15,227 nt of DNA from an uncultured Collinsella sp. (lineage in GTDB: Bacteria; Actinomycetota; Coriobacteriia; Coriobacteriales; Coriobacteriaceae): NCBI GenBank assembly GCA_900544065.1, contig UQTR01000048.1:1-15227 (forward strand). The letters are read 5' to 3'. Of this stretch, positions 7,116 to 13,473 are shown in pieces. How positions within the stretch are numbered: the stretch's first letter is position 1; every line of letters begins with the position of its first letter. The notes beneath the pieces were generated by a model. It was not told the DNA's origin and did no database searches. It saw only the letters and a program-made list of their open reading frames with translations. The position numbers and the translations under genes were made by a program.

Positions 7116-7823
7116 TTAGCGGCGGGCTCGGAGCTTTTCGTAGCCGTCAGCAAAGAAGGCGACCGTCGCGGCATCGGACTCGGCGGCGTCAGTGTCGGCA
7201 GCGGGAACCACACCGTGCTCGTCACTCACCAGGAACAGGGCGCCCTTGAGCTGCGCGGGAATGTCCACACGCGTAACCGAGATGCCCTTGGTCTGGGCCA
7301 GCTGCTCGATGAGCGTCGCCGTGCCACACAGGCACTCGTCCGTCGGCGCCACAAAGGCCAGCTCGCCGTTGTTGACGGCAGCGAGCAGCTCGGGTGCCAC
7401 GCCGGTCTCGTCGGCCTCGGAGCGGGCCTCGGCGGAGCGGGCACGCAGCGCCTTGGCCGACGTATCGGCTAGCGACTCGTACTCCCCCACCGTCATGGCA
7501 GCGTTGCCGTTGATGTCGATCACCAGCATGAGTACGCCGTCGCGCGCAGTGTAATCGCCCTCGGCAAGCGACCACTCAACGTGCTGTTTGGCCCAGCTGA
7601 GCATGTTATGGGTAAGCGGTTCGCCCTGCACCAGTCGCTCGGACAGTGCGCGGATGTGGCGGTTGAGCATGGGCACCTTTTTGTTGGACATACGCCAACG
7701 GCAGACAAGCGCGGGCTTGTCGAGCGTAAACTTCTCGACCGCCTCCTGATTGGCGCAAAAGTCCTCGTACGCACGCTGATCCTCGGCATTGCCAAACAGC
7801 TCGGCATCATCAATCTGGGGCAT
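7116..7823 (-). CDS. Hypothetical protein, 235 residues
   Basis: I do not recognise the family. The product is soluble: no signal peptide or membrane helix is seen. The N-terminal third is acidic to mixed (DDAELFGNAEDQRAYEDF). A middle part, RWRMSNKKVPMLNRHIRALSERL followed by WAKQHVEWSLAEGDYTARDGVLMLVIDINGNAAM (given here in pieces of the 44-120 region), looks like a helix then strands. After a charged, Ala/Glu-rich helix (about 128-150) come two strand-rich blocks (NNGELAFVAPTDE, GALFLVSDEHGVVPA). The last 25 residues are Ala/Asp-rich. Two starts are possible: ATG 7823, preceded by GAAAGG at good spacing and chosen here, or ATG 7847, preceded by AGAGGA. The reading frame is long, uses the same GC-rich codons as its neighbours and has its own ribosome site, so a real gene is likely. 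It follows purH on the same strand but beyond a terminator. Confidence 0.75.
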   Translation of the reverse strand: MPQIDDAELFGNAEDQRAYEDFCANQEAVEKFTLDKPALVCRWRMSNKKVPMLNRHIRALSERLVQGEPLTHNMLSWAKQHVEWSLAEGDYTARDGVLMLVIDINGNAAMTVGEYESLADTSAKALRARSAEARSEADETGVAPELLAAVNNGELAFVAPTDECLCGTATLIEQLAQTKGISVTRVDIPAQLKGALFLVSDEHGVVPAADTDAAESDAATVAFFADGYEKLRARR

Positions 7824-7863
7824 GGTTGTACCTTTCGTGTTAGTCATTCCGTCCTCTTATACC

Positions 7864-7899
7864 AAAAAGACGGCCCTCCAAACGGAGCAGCCGTCTTTT
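7864..7899 (-). terminator. Intrinsic terminator between purH and the hypothetical gene
   Basis: The stem AAAAGACGGC (7865-7874) pairs with GCCGTCTTTT (7890-7899) around a loop that itself holds TCC-aaac-GGA. On the minus strand it ends in TTTTT. It sits only 17-41 bases before the hypothetical gene's possible starts, so it either ends purH transcription or works as an attenuator for that gene. The flanking A-run and T-run make it bidirectional. Confidence 0.8.
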
Positions 7900-7940
7900 G
7901 CAGAGATTATTTTGACGATATGGTCAGGCGCCCGAACAGT

Positions 7941-7968
7941 TTAATGGGATAGAGAAACATCCCATTAA
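7941..7968. repeat. Perfect 10-base inverted repeat
   Basis: TTAATGGGAT (7941-7950) and ATCCCATTAA (7959-7968) are exact reverse complements with an 8-base loop. On the plus strand GGGTTTTCC follows. It lies between the purH-linked large palindrome and the terminator, and could be a protein-binding operator or a small hairpin in the purH 3' UTR. Confidence 0.6.
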
Positions 7969-8070
7969 GGGTTTTCCAAGTGCCCGAGATTGCCCCGAAA
8001 GAGGAGCGCCGCGTACTAAATGTACGCAAGCGACGGTTTGAGGGGCAAGGTCGGGTGCTTGGGAAAGCCT
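7969..8070. repeat. About 100-base imperfect palindrome adjoining the purH stop
   Basis: The outer halves pair imperfectly: GGGTTTTCCAAG at 7969-7980 with CTTGGGAAAGCC at 8058-8069, and CCAAGTGCCCGAGATTGCCC at 7976-7995 with GGGCAAGGTCGGGTGCTTGG at 8043-8062 (mismatches are mostly transitions). The centre is a perfect GCGTAC-taaat-GTACGC. The element ends one base before the purH stop codon. The design, long arms with a 5-base AT-rich loop, resembles the contig-start palindrome. It could be a REP/MITE-type unit or a structured 3' UTR. Confidence 0.65.
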
Positions 8071-9678
8071 CTAGTGCCTAAAATGCCTAGCTCCGGTGAA
8101 GACCATCGCAATACCATGCTCGTTGCAGGCCTGGATGCTCTCGTCGTCGCGCTTGGAGCCGCCGGGCTGGATGATGCAGGTCACGCCGTGCGCGGCAAGC
8201 ACGTCGACGTTGTCGCGGAACGGGAAGAACGCGTCGCTTGCACAGGCAAAGCCGCCCTTCTCCACGCCCTCGCGCTCGCAGAAGTCCTCGGCACGCCCGC
8301 AGGCCAGCAACGCGGAGTCAACGCGGTTGGGCTGACCCGGGCCCATGCCAATGCCGGCCTTGCCCTTGGAGACCAGGATGGCATTGGACTTAACGCCCTT
8401 GCAGACCTTCCAGGCAAACTCGAGCTCGGCCATCTCGGCGTCGGTGGGCTTGCGGTCGGTGGGGAACGTAAAGGTCGCGGGGTCCTCGGTCACGTGGTCG
8501 ACCTCCTGCACCAGCATGCCGCCGTCGATGGAGCGCAGCTCCACCTGGGCGCCGTGGTCCACGCCGCCGGTAGCCAGCACGCGCAGATTGGGGCGCTTGG
8601 CCATGCGCTCGAGCGCCTCGGCGGTGTAGCTCGGGGCGATGATGACCTCGACGAACTGCTTGTTCTGATCGGCAAAGTGCTCAACCAGCTCAAAGGGAAC
8701 CTCGCGGTTGCAGGCGATGATGCCGCCGAAGGCGCTCTTGGGATCGCAGGCAAAAGCGCGGTCGTAGGCGGCCGTGATGTCCTCGGCAACGGCGGAACCG
8801 CAGGGGTTCTGATGCTTGAGGATCACGCAGGCCGGCTCGTCGAACTCGCGGACCAGGTTCCAGGCGGCATCGGCGTCCAAATAATTGTTGTAGCTGAGCG
8901 GCTTGCCCTGGATCTGCTCGGAGCCCACAAGCGGGAACTGCGAGCTCGCGGTGTTCTCGCAGCCCTCGGCAAAGCGATAGACCGTGGCCTTCTGTTGCGG
9001 GTTCTCGCCATAGCGCAGGTCGTCGACCTTCTCCAGCGAGATCTCGAGCTTGGCAGAGGTGTCCGCCACGTCGCTTGCCTGAGCGGCAAGCCAACGGGAG
9101 ATAGCCGTGTCGTAGGCGGCGGTAGTCTGGTAGACCTTCACCTGCAGGCGGCGACGGGTGGCAAGCGTGGTGCAGCCGCCAGTCTCGTGCATCTCGGCTA
9201 GGACGGCGTCGTAGTCAGCCGGGTCAGAGATGACGGTAACGCTCGCAGCGTTCTTGGCGGCAGAGCGCAGCATGGAGGGACCGCCAATGTCGATGTGCTC
9301 GATGGCGTCCGCAAAGGTGACCTCGGGGTTGGCGACGGTCTTCTCGAACTCGTACAGGTTGACGACGACCAGGTCAATCAGCTTAATGCCGTGCTGAGCG
9401 GCCTCCTGCATGTGCTGCTCGGAATCGCGGCGGGCCAGCAGCGCGCCGTGAACCTTGGGGTGCAGGGTCTTAACGCGGCCGTCCATCATCTCGGGATAGC
9501 CCGTGAACTCCTCGATGGGGGTTACGGGAACGCCCGCGTCCTCGATGGCACGAGCCGTGCCGCCCGTAGAGATGATCTCGACGCCAAAGTCATCGACCAG
9601 CGTCCGTGCGAAATCGACGACGCCCGTCTTATCGGTAACCGAGATCAACGCGCGTGCGATCTTCACATCAGATCCCAT
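8071..9678 (-). CDS. purH: Bifunctional AICAR transformylase / IMP cyclohydrolase PurH
   Basis: PurH catalyses the last two steps of de novo IMP synthesis: formylation of AICAR with 10-formyl-tetrahydrofolate, then ring closure of FAICAR. The protein has 535 residues, the usual size. The IMP cyclohydrolase domain (about 1-205) shows ALISVTDKTG (10-19), ISTGGTARAI (36-45), MMDGRVKTLHPKVHGALL (64-81) and SMLRSAAKN (135-143). The AICAR transformylase domain (about 220-535) shows LRYGENPQQ (221-229), QGKPLSYNN (257-265), the catalytic KHQNPCG (288-294, Lys-His pair), SAFGGIIACNR, and near the end KGGFACASDAFFPFRD and QPGGSKRDDE. ATG at 9678 is preceded by AGGAGG at ideal spacing. No other purine gene is adjacent. 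Long palindromes and a terminator follow it. Confidence 0.97.
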   Translation of the reverse strand: MGSDVKIARALISVTDKTGVVDFARTLVDDFGVEIISTGGTARAIEDAGVPVTPIEEFTGYPEMMDGRVKTLHPKVHGALLARRDSEQHMQEAAQHGIKLIDLVVVNLYEFEKTVANPEVTFADAIEHIDIGGPSMLRSAAKNAASVTVISDPADYDAVLAEMHETGGCTTLATRRRLQVKVYQTTAAYDTAISRWLAAQASDVADTSAKLEISLEKVDDLRYGENPQQKATVYRFAEGCENTASSQFPLVGSEQIQGKPLSYNNYLDADAAWNLVREFDEPACVILKHQNPCGSAVAEDITAAYDRAFACDPKSAFGGIIACNREVPFELVEHFADQNKQFVEVIIAPSYTAEALERMAKRPNLRVLATGGVDHGAQVELRSIDGGMLVQEVDHVTEDPATFTFPTDRKPTDAEMAELEFAWKVCKGVKSNAILVSKGKAGIGMGPGQPNRVDSALLACGRAEDFCEREGVEKGGFACASDAFFPFRDNVDVLAAHGVTCIIQPGGSKRDDESIQACNEHGIAMVFTGARHFRH

Positions 9679-9776
9679 GCAGTCCTCCTGTCTGGTACGC
9701 CGCCGTGCTCTGTGAGTCGGTGATACGTCGATCTGCAGCGCTCGCGCAGCGGCATTGAAAATACTGATTTAATGTA

Positions 9777-9797
9777 GCGCATCGAGCGCATCGATGC
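9777..9797. promoter_or_regulatory. Tandem 9-base repeat with palindrome upstream of purH
   Basis: GCGCATCGA occurs twice back to back (9777-9785 and 9786-9794), and the second copy forms the 10-base palindrome GCATCGATGC (9788-9797). It lies about 100 bases upstream of the purH start in the divergent purH/acetyltransferase spacer. It may be an operator for purine control, but no known regulator site is recognised. A CATAAT box at 9890-9895 (plus) might be the -10 of the acetyltransferase gene. Confidence 0.3.
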
Positions 9798-9955
9798 ACC
9801 CCGCAACGCACGGCTGTGCAGAAAAAGTTTGCGAGCGAAGGGGATGGACACGGCATCGGGCACGGTGAGTTCATGGAACACAGGGGCACCATAATTAGAT
9901 GCCAATGGCGTGGTAGAACTGTGCTCGATATGTATCCGCAATAGAAAGAGGCACC

Positions 9956-10597
9956 ATGGTCTCGCGGGTTCTCTACCGACCGTTTGATACCGAAGATTTC
10001 GACGCCATCGCACTGATTCTGCAGCAGCTTTGGCATAACAATTCGGATAACGATGAGTACAACCGCCTCGAGGCCGCGTGCGACCTCGCCTATTGCCTTT
10101 CGTCATCGACGTTTTCGCAGGTTGCCGTCATCGACGGTCAGGCGCGCGGCATTGCGCTTGCGCGTGCAGGACAGAGCTCCGGCACCGCCGTCAGGGAACA
10201 TTGGATGGATACCGAACGCGCGTTGCTGTCGCAGATGCGCGAGCTGGAGCCCGAAGCTTGCGCCGAGTACCTCTCGTTTGTGCGCACAACCATCCGAACC
10301 AACAACCGCCTGCTCGAGAAAAGTCCGCTGCCGCATGACAACGAGGTCACACTGCTTGCCGTGGATCGCGATGTCCACGGCCTGGGCGTTGGCACGGTTC
10401 TGCTCGACGCCGCTATCTCGCATCTGTCCTCGCGCGGGGCGACCAGCGCACACCTGTACACCGACTCCAACTGCTCGTGGAAGTTCTACGAGCTGCACGG
10501 CTTTAAGCGCACGGCCACGCACCGAGCCAACCGCGAGGAACGCCGCCACGCCATGCCGCGCGAAAGCTTCCTCTACGAACTCGACCTAACAGCCTAG
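9956..10597 (+). CDS. GNAT-family N-acetyltransferase
   Basis: This is a 213-residue acetyltransferase predicted to move an acetyl group from acetyl-CoA to an amine on an unknown substrate. Motif A is clear in residues 131-156 (VTLLAVDRDVHGLGVGTVLL), with the pyrophosphate-binding loop HGLGVG at 141-146. Motif B is SWKFYELHGFKR (174-185), with the Tyr that commonly acts as general acid. The N-terminal half (1-125) is longer than in a minimal GNAT and is helix-rich, probably shaping the substrate site. The start ATG 9956 is preceded by AAAGAGG. The gene is divergent from purH and stands alone; dispersed repeats follow its stop. Membership of the family is secure, the substrate cannot be told. 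Confidence 0.9.
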   Translation: MVSRVLYRPFDTEDFDAIALILQQLWHNNSDNDEYNRLEAACDLAYCLSSSTFSQVAVIDGQARGIALARAGQSSGTAVREHWMDTERALLSQMRELEPEACAEYLSFVRTTIRTNNRLLEKSPLPHDNEVTLLAVDRDVHGLGVGTVLLDAAISHLSSRGATSAHLYTDSNCSWKFYELHGFKRTATHRANREERRHAMPRESFLYELDLTA

Positions 10598-10613
10598 CCT
10601 CGGCAGCCACACC

Positions 10614-10640
10614 TGGTCATTTAAGTCTGTCCCCAATGAG
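10614..10640. repeat. GTCTGTCCCCAATGAG-type intergenic repeat fragment
   Basis: Just after the acetyltransferase stop lies TGGTCATTTAAGTCTGTCCC followed by CAATGAG. The TGTCCC(C) core belongs to the same style as the GGGAC boxes at 13045-13122 and the GGGGTCAGG box at 3151-3180. I believe such fragments are common in Collinsella-type intergenic DNA; only a genome search can show that. Confidence 0.35.
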
Positions 10641-10665
10641 TGGCCTAGGGGGTTTGTAGATAGCC

Positions 10666-10895
10666 GTGGTCAAAAAACATCAAATATGAGTACTGTTACC
10701 TTTTTAGTAGCAGCGATTTGGGGCATTTTTGATGCTTGCAGGCATGACGACCAGCTGCGCGAGCTGACGTAGCTCCCCAAATGTTCAATAAAATGGGCTC
10801 CTAACGAGAAGTACTCTCATTAGGAGCCCGTTATTATGTGCAAACATATGTGACCAACGCAGCAACAGTACTCATATTTGGCATTTTTTGTCCAC
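10666..10895. mobile_element. MITE-like element with 34-base terminal inverted repeats
   Basis: Positions 10666-10699 and 10862-10895 are inverted copies matching at 29 of 34 bases, with a perfect 17-base core CAAATATGAGTACTGTT. The 230-base interior is non-coding and AT-richer than the surroundings. It contains one strong hairpin (10787-10835). No transposase frame is present, so if mobile it would need an enzyme in trans. I see no convincing target-site duplication (left flank ends TAGCC, right flank begins TGCCC). An alternative is a long structured RNA or a repeat pair with a terminator between. The inverted repeat itself is certain. Confidence 0.65.
10787..10835. terminator. Strong bidirectional hairpin inside the MITE-like element
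   Basis: The core stem GGGCTCCTAA (10795-10804) pairs with TTAGGAGCCC (10820-10829). Pairing extends outward through AATAA/TTATT and inward to a 5-base AGTAC loop, giving about 20 pairs. The minus strand continues ATTTTATT and the plus strand GTTATTATG. It could end transcription of the acetyltransferase gene, or of any read-through from either side. Confidence 0.6.
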
Positions 10896-10946
10896 TGCCC
10901 CTTGCGCGAAAGTCCTCAACGGAAAGTTTAGCCCGTTTCGATGCAC

Positions 10947-10994
10947 AAAAATGGGGTGGATCTTCCCTGGCAACCGCCCAGAAAGATCCACCCC
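10947..10994 (-). terminator. Intrinsic terminator of the DUF2207 gene
   Basis: AAGATCCACCCC (10983-10994) and GGGGTGGATCTT (10953-10964) form a perfect 12-base stem. On the minus strand it is followed by ATTTTTG. It lies 15 bases beyond the stop of the DUF2207 gene. Confidence 0.88.
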
Positions 10995-11008
10995 AAAGCA
11001 AGCGCTCG

Positions 11009-12955
11009 CTAGAACGTTCCGCCGCCGCCTCCGCCGACGCCGCCACCGCCGCCACCGGAAAAGCCGCCGCCGCTACCGCCGCTCGAGCTATCGGAACTCG
11101 AAGCCAGCTCGCGGATGGTCTCGTGATACACATCGTTAAACGAATCGAGCGGAGACTCGTTGCCGTAGTGATGGTAATACCACCAGTAGCAGGGGTAGTT
11201 GTCGTAGAAATCATCGCTGTTGCGCAGGTCCGCAGGCACGGCCTCGGCCAGCTGTCGCAGCACTTCTTTCGAAACGCCCAGGGCAACGCCCATCACCAGC
11301 AGCTTGTTCCACAGAATCAGATCGCTGGGGATGGCCTCCTTCAGGCGCGTAAAGTCCTCAAGCCAATGCTTGAGCGCCTTGCAGCGAGCCGCCACCTCAG
11401 CGCCCTCCGGCGTGTAACGGCGGAAGGTGCAGCTCAGGACAAAGCCCACGATCGTAACGGGAATCGAGATCATAGCGGCACCGACGTTGGCGTCCGCAAA
11501 GTCGGTATAGATCAGAGAGCCCAGAATGCCAAAGACAATGATGATGCCGAGAACCAGGCCGGCCACCATCGCGATAGTGCCATCCGATGCGATAAACTCG
11601 CGCGCCTCCAGCTTGCCCTTAACCGTGCTCTGATAATCCTCGAGCTTGTCGCCAACAGATGTGGTGCGCTCGCTAGCGTATTCCTCCAGCTCGCTAAACG
11701 TGCGCGAACGGACTCCGTCCTTATCGGGCTTAACGCCAGCGAAGAAGACCTTGAGTACGTCGCGGTCGATGCCGTCCTTCTTGGCAGCCTTCCAGGCCTC
11801 GTCGGTCACTGTGATGCGATACGTCTGCTCCTCTTTTTCGCGACGGAGCAGACCCTTCTTCTTGGTCTCGGTCGCTTCTTCCAGCTTGATCACGCGGTCG
11901 TCGGTCAGCTTCATCAGCGTGGCGATATATGCCTGATCGGGCACGTCGTTCCAGCTCATAAGAGTTGCAAGCACCGCGGGATGATCGGCGGAGGGCACAT
12001 CGCGGAAGTACTCGTCCTGGAAGAGCGGCTTGGGCTTGGGCCTGCGCAGCTTGAGCATCACGATTACACCGGTATAGGCAACCGCCACAACAACACACAT
12101 CACGGCAATCGCGCCGGCAACCGCACGCGCGTGCTCACGGCGGGCGTTAGCTTCGTCGGCCCATTCCTTCTCTTCGCTCAGGATCGTTGACATGCGCTCT
12201 TCGCCCGAGGCGGCAAGCTGCGGCACCCAGTCGCTGGGGAAGGCGATGCGTGCCTCGGCAAACTCACCCTCGTGCACGCACGGAATGGTGTAGGTGACCA
12301 TGGGTTCGTCCGCATCGAGCGATACGTCGCCCGTCAGCGGGCCGTGGCCCCATGCGCGGAAGTTATCGCCCTTGACGGCCGCCGTCCCGGCAGCGGCATT
12401 TGCGAAGTACACTTCCATCTCGACATCGTCGGAATCCGCAGACCAGCCGTCACCCACGAACTTCCAGTAGAGCTCGGCGGTATCGGCCCAGTTCATAACC
12501 GCACCGGTCATGGTGTAGCTCACGTAATAGATCGCGCTGTCGCCGCTCTCGTGAGGGCTGAACACCTTAATCCTTACGCCGTCACCGGTCTGCTCGACCG
12601 TATAGACGCCAGAGTCGCCCTTGTTCGCGCTATCGACTTTGTTAAACGCGGTGTCCTCTTCCTCAACGCCCAGCACGTCGACGCTCGCCGAGCCGCCCTG
12701 CTGGTTAGTTCCCGTGTTGATATCCCAATACAAGCCGTTGATGTCGTCGTCGAAATCAAACTGGCGCCCCTCGACAACGGTCAGCGATCCATCGGCCTCG
12801 ACCGTGGCGCCGATATAGGTTTGGGTCATGGAGTAGCCGTCGGCGCACGCGGCGGCGGGAAGCAGCAGCAACGCAAGCGCGACGAGTACGCAGACGGAAG
12901 AGAGTCGCGCAAACAGGCGGCGCTGCCGGCAGGCATTGGCAACGGGGGCGTTCAT
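11009..12955 (-). CDS. DUF2207-type membrane protein with signal peptide and Gly-rich tail
   Basis: This 648-residue protein has a signal peptide (about 1-39, cleavage near PAAACA-DG). An extracytoplasmic beta-rich domain follows (about 40-270; SMTQTYIGATVEADGSLTVV, GLYWDI, YYVSYTMTGAV, ELYWKFVGDGW), the hallmark of DUF2207/YciQ-like predicted membrane proteins. There is a membrane helix at about 277-300, a cytoplasmic winged-helix-like region (about 325-410; ATLMKLTDDRVIKLEE), then two more helices (about 461-484 and 491-511). The tail (615-648) is a Ser then Gly run ending GGGGGTF. I chose ATG 12955 because AAAGGA lies at proper spacing and the signal peptide then begins at once; the frame extends upstream to 13084 without support. 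The function of DUF2207 proteins is not established; a role at the cell envelope is likely. The gene is monocistronic, with its own terminator. Confidence 0.88.
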   Translation of the reverse strand: MNAPVANACRQRRLFARLSSVCVLVALALLLLPAAACADGYSMTQTYIGATVEADGSLTVVEGRQFDFDDDINGLYWDINTGTNQQGGSASVDVLGVEEEDTAFNKVDSANKGDSGVYTVEQTGDGVRIKVFSPHESGDSAIYYVSYTMTGAVMNWADTAELYWKFVGDGWSADSDDVEMEVYFANAAAGTAAVKGDNFRAWGHGPLTGDVSLDADEPMVTYTIPCVHEGEFAEARIAFPSDWVPQLAASGEERMSTILSEEKEWADEANARREHARAVAGAIAVMCVVVAVAYTGVIVMLKLRRPKPKPLFQDEYFRDVPSADHPAVLATLMSWNDVPDQAYIATLMKLTDDRVIKLEEATETKKKGLLRREKEEQTYRITVTDEAWKAAKKDGIDRDVLKVFFAGVKPDKDGVRSRTFSELEEYASERTTSVGDKLEDYQSTVKGKLEAREFIASDGTIAMVAGLVLGIIIVFGILGSLIYTDFADANVGAAMISIPVTIVGFVLSCTFRRYTPEGAEVAARCKALKHWLEDFTRLKEAIPSDLILWNKLLVMGVALGVSKEVLRQLAEAVPADLRNSDDFYDNYPCYWWYYHHYGNESPLDSFNDVYHETIRELASSSDSSSGGSGGGFSGGGGGGVGGGGGGTF

Positions 12956-13015
12956 AGGCACATCCTTTGTCTGTAAAACCAACATCGCCATTGTCCCACG
13001 TTTGCGGGCACACAT

Positions 13016-13033
13016 GACGAATATGACGAATAT
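13016..13033. promoter_or_regulatory. Tandem 9-base repeat upstream of the DUF2207 gene
   Basis: GACGAATAT is repeated directly (13016-13024 and 13025-13033), about 60 bases upstream of the chosen start. On the minus strand it reads ATATTCGTC twice, with a TTGGCC just upstream that could be a weak -35 box. It may be a promoter-linked binding site; the evidence is only its repetition and place. Confidence 0.25.
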
Positions 13034-13044
13034 CTGGGCCAACG

Positions 13045-13122
13045 GAACGTCAAATGGGACAAAAGTCCCACCCGAGTCTGGCACTTAGGGACGTTCCTTA
13101 TCTGCCGGCAGTTTGGGACAGT
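13045..13122. repeat. GGGAC-rich palindromic intergenic repeat
   Basis: TGGGAC-aaaa-GTCCCA (13055-13070) is a perfect small hairpin, nested in the inverted pair GGAACGTC (13045-13052) and GACGTTCC (13090-13097). A further CAGTTTGGGACAGTCC follows. The string of GGGAC/GTCCC boxes looks like the end sequences of a dispersed palindromic (REP-type) family seen in Coriobacteriia. It separates the DUF2207 and gluQ promoters. Confidence 0.5.
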
Positions 13123-13149
13123 CCTTGGCATGGCCTGCGCCAACGATAG

Positions 13150-13340
13150 ATACCACTTCACAGCTCCGTCACAGGTGTAGCGGCTTTGTGTGGGCGCGGC
13201 ATGCGCTGATTGAGCCGGCGAGCGAGGGGCATAAAACACTTGAGCGAAAACGGTTTGCCCCTTTGCCGTTCGCTCGAGGATCATGTCCCCCTTTTCCGCG
13301 GAAACCCCGGCAGTTGCGAAGAGCTGCCGGGGTTTCTGTC
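13150..13340 (+). ncRNA. Possible structured small RNA or leader ending in a strong hairpin
   Basis: This non-coding stretch holds nested stems CGAGCGA/TCGCTCG (13219-13225 with 13270-13276) and GGGGCA/TGCCCC (13226-13231 with 13256-13261). Then comes a perfect 13-base hairpin GAAACCCCGGCAG/CTGCCGGGGTTTC (13301-13313 with 13324-13336) and a modest T-rich tail. TTGGCA at 13125-13130 could be a -35 box, but the -10 is weak. No known RNA family is recognised: no T-box, SRP or 6S hallmarks. The edges are guesses, and it could equally be a palindromic repeat remnant. Confidence 0.25.
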
Positions 13341-13460
13341 GTTTGTGAGGCTGAGTCGGTGCGCGGCGATCGAGACGTTGAGCCGCAAACCCGCCGTGCG
13401 CAATGCGCAGCGCCGCCAACTTGCGAGCCACGGCAACGCCTTCCCTACCGTGTCCCGCGC

Positions 13461-13473
13461 TATACTCGTCCGC
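13461..13473 (+). promoter_or_regulatory. Promoter of gluQ placed for a leaderless transcript
   Basis: TATACT (13461-13466) ends seven bases before the ATG at 13474. Transcription would therefore start at or next to the A of the start codon, and there is no ribosome-binding site in the short gap (CGTCCGC). Leaderless genes with exactly this arrangement are common in actinobacteria. The -35 region shows no good match. Confidence 0.6.

Noticed and set aside
8020..9201. 393-residue plus-strand frame opposite purH
   Set aside because: It is an antisense shadow of a gene with complete PurH motifs.
9663..10106. 147-residue minus-strand frame between purH and the acetyltransferase gene
   Set aside because: It overlaps both gene starts, lacks a ribosome site and shows no protein-like pattern.
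10838..12190. 450-residue plus-strand frame opposite the DUF2207 gene
   Set aside because: It is an antisense shadow, running through the terminator and the Gly-rich tail codons, and has no recognisable domain.
12956..13084. 43-residue N-terminal extension of the DUF2207 protein
   Set aside because: It would put the signal peptide far inside the protein and crosses a repeat region; ATG 12955 has a good ribosome site.
13150..13340. T-box leader for the synthetase gene gluQ
   Set aside because: No T-box consensus (AGGGTGG-ACCGCG) or specifier structure is present, and gluQ seems to have its own leaderless promoter.
13210..13473. 88-residue N-terminal extension of GluQ-RS
   Set aside because: It crosses a perfect 13-base hairpin, has no family similarity and lies upstream of the TATACT promoter.
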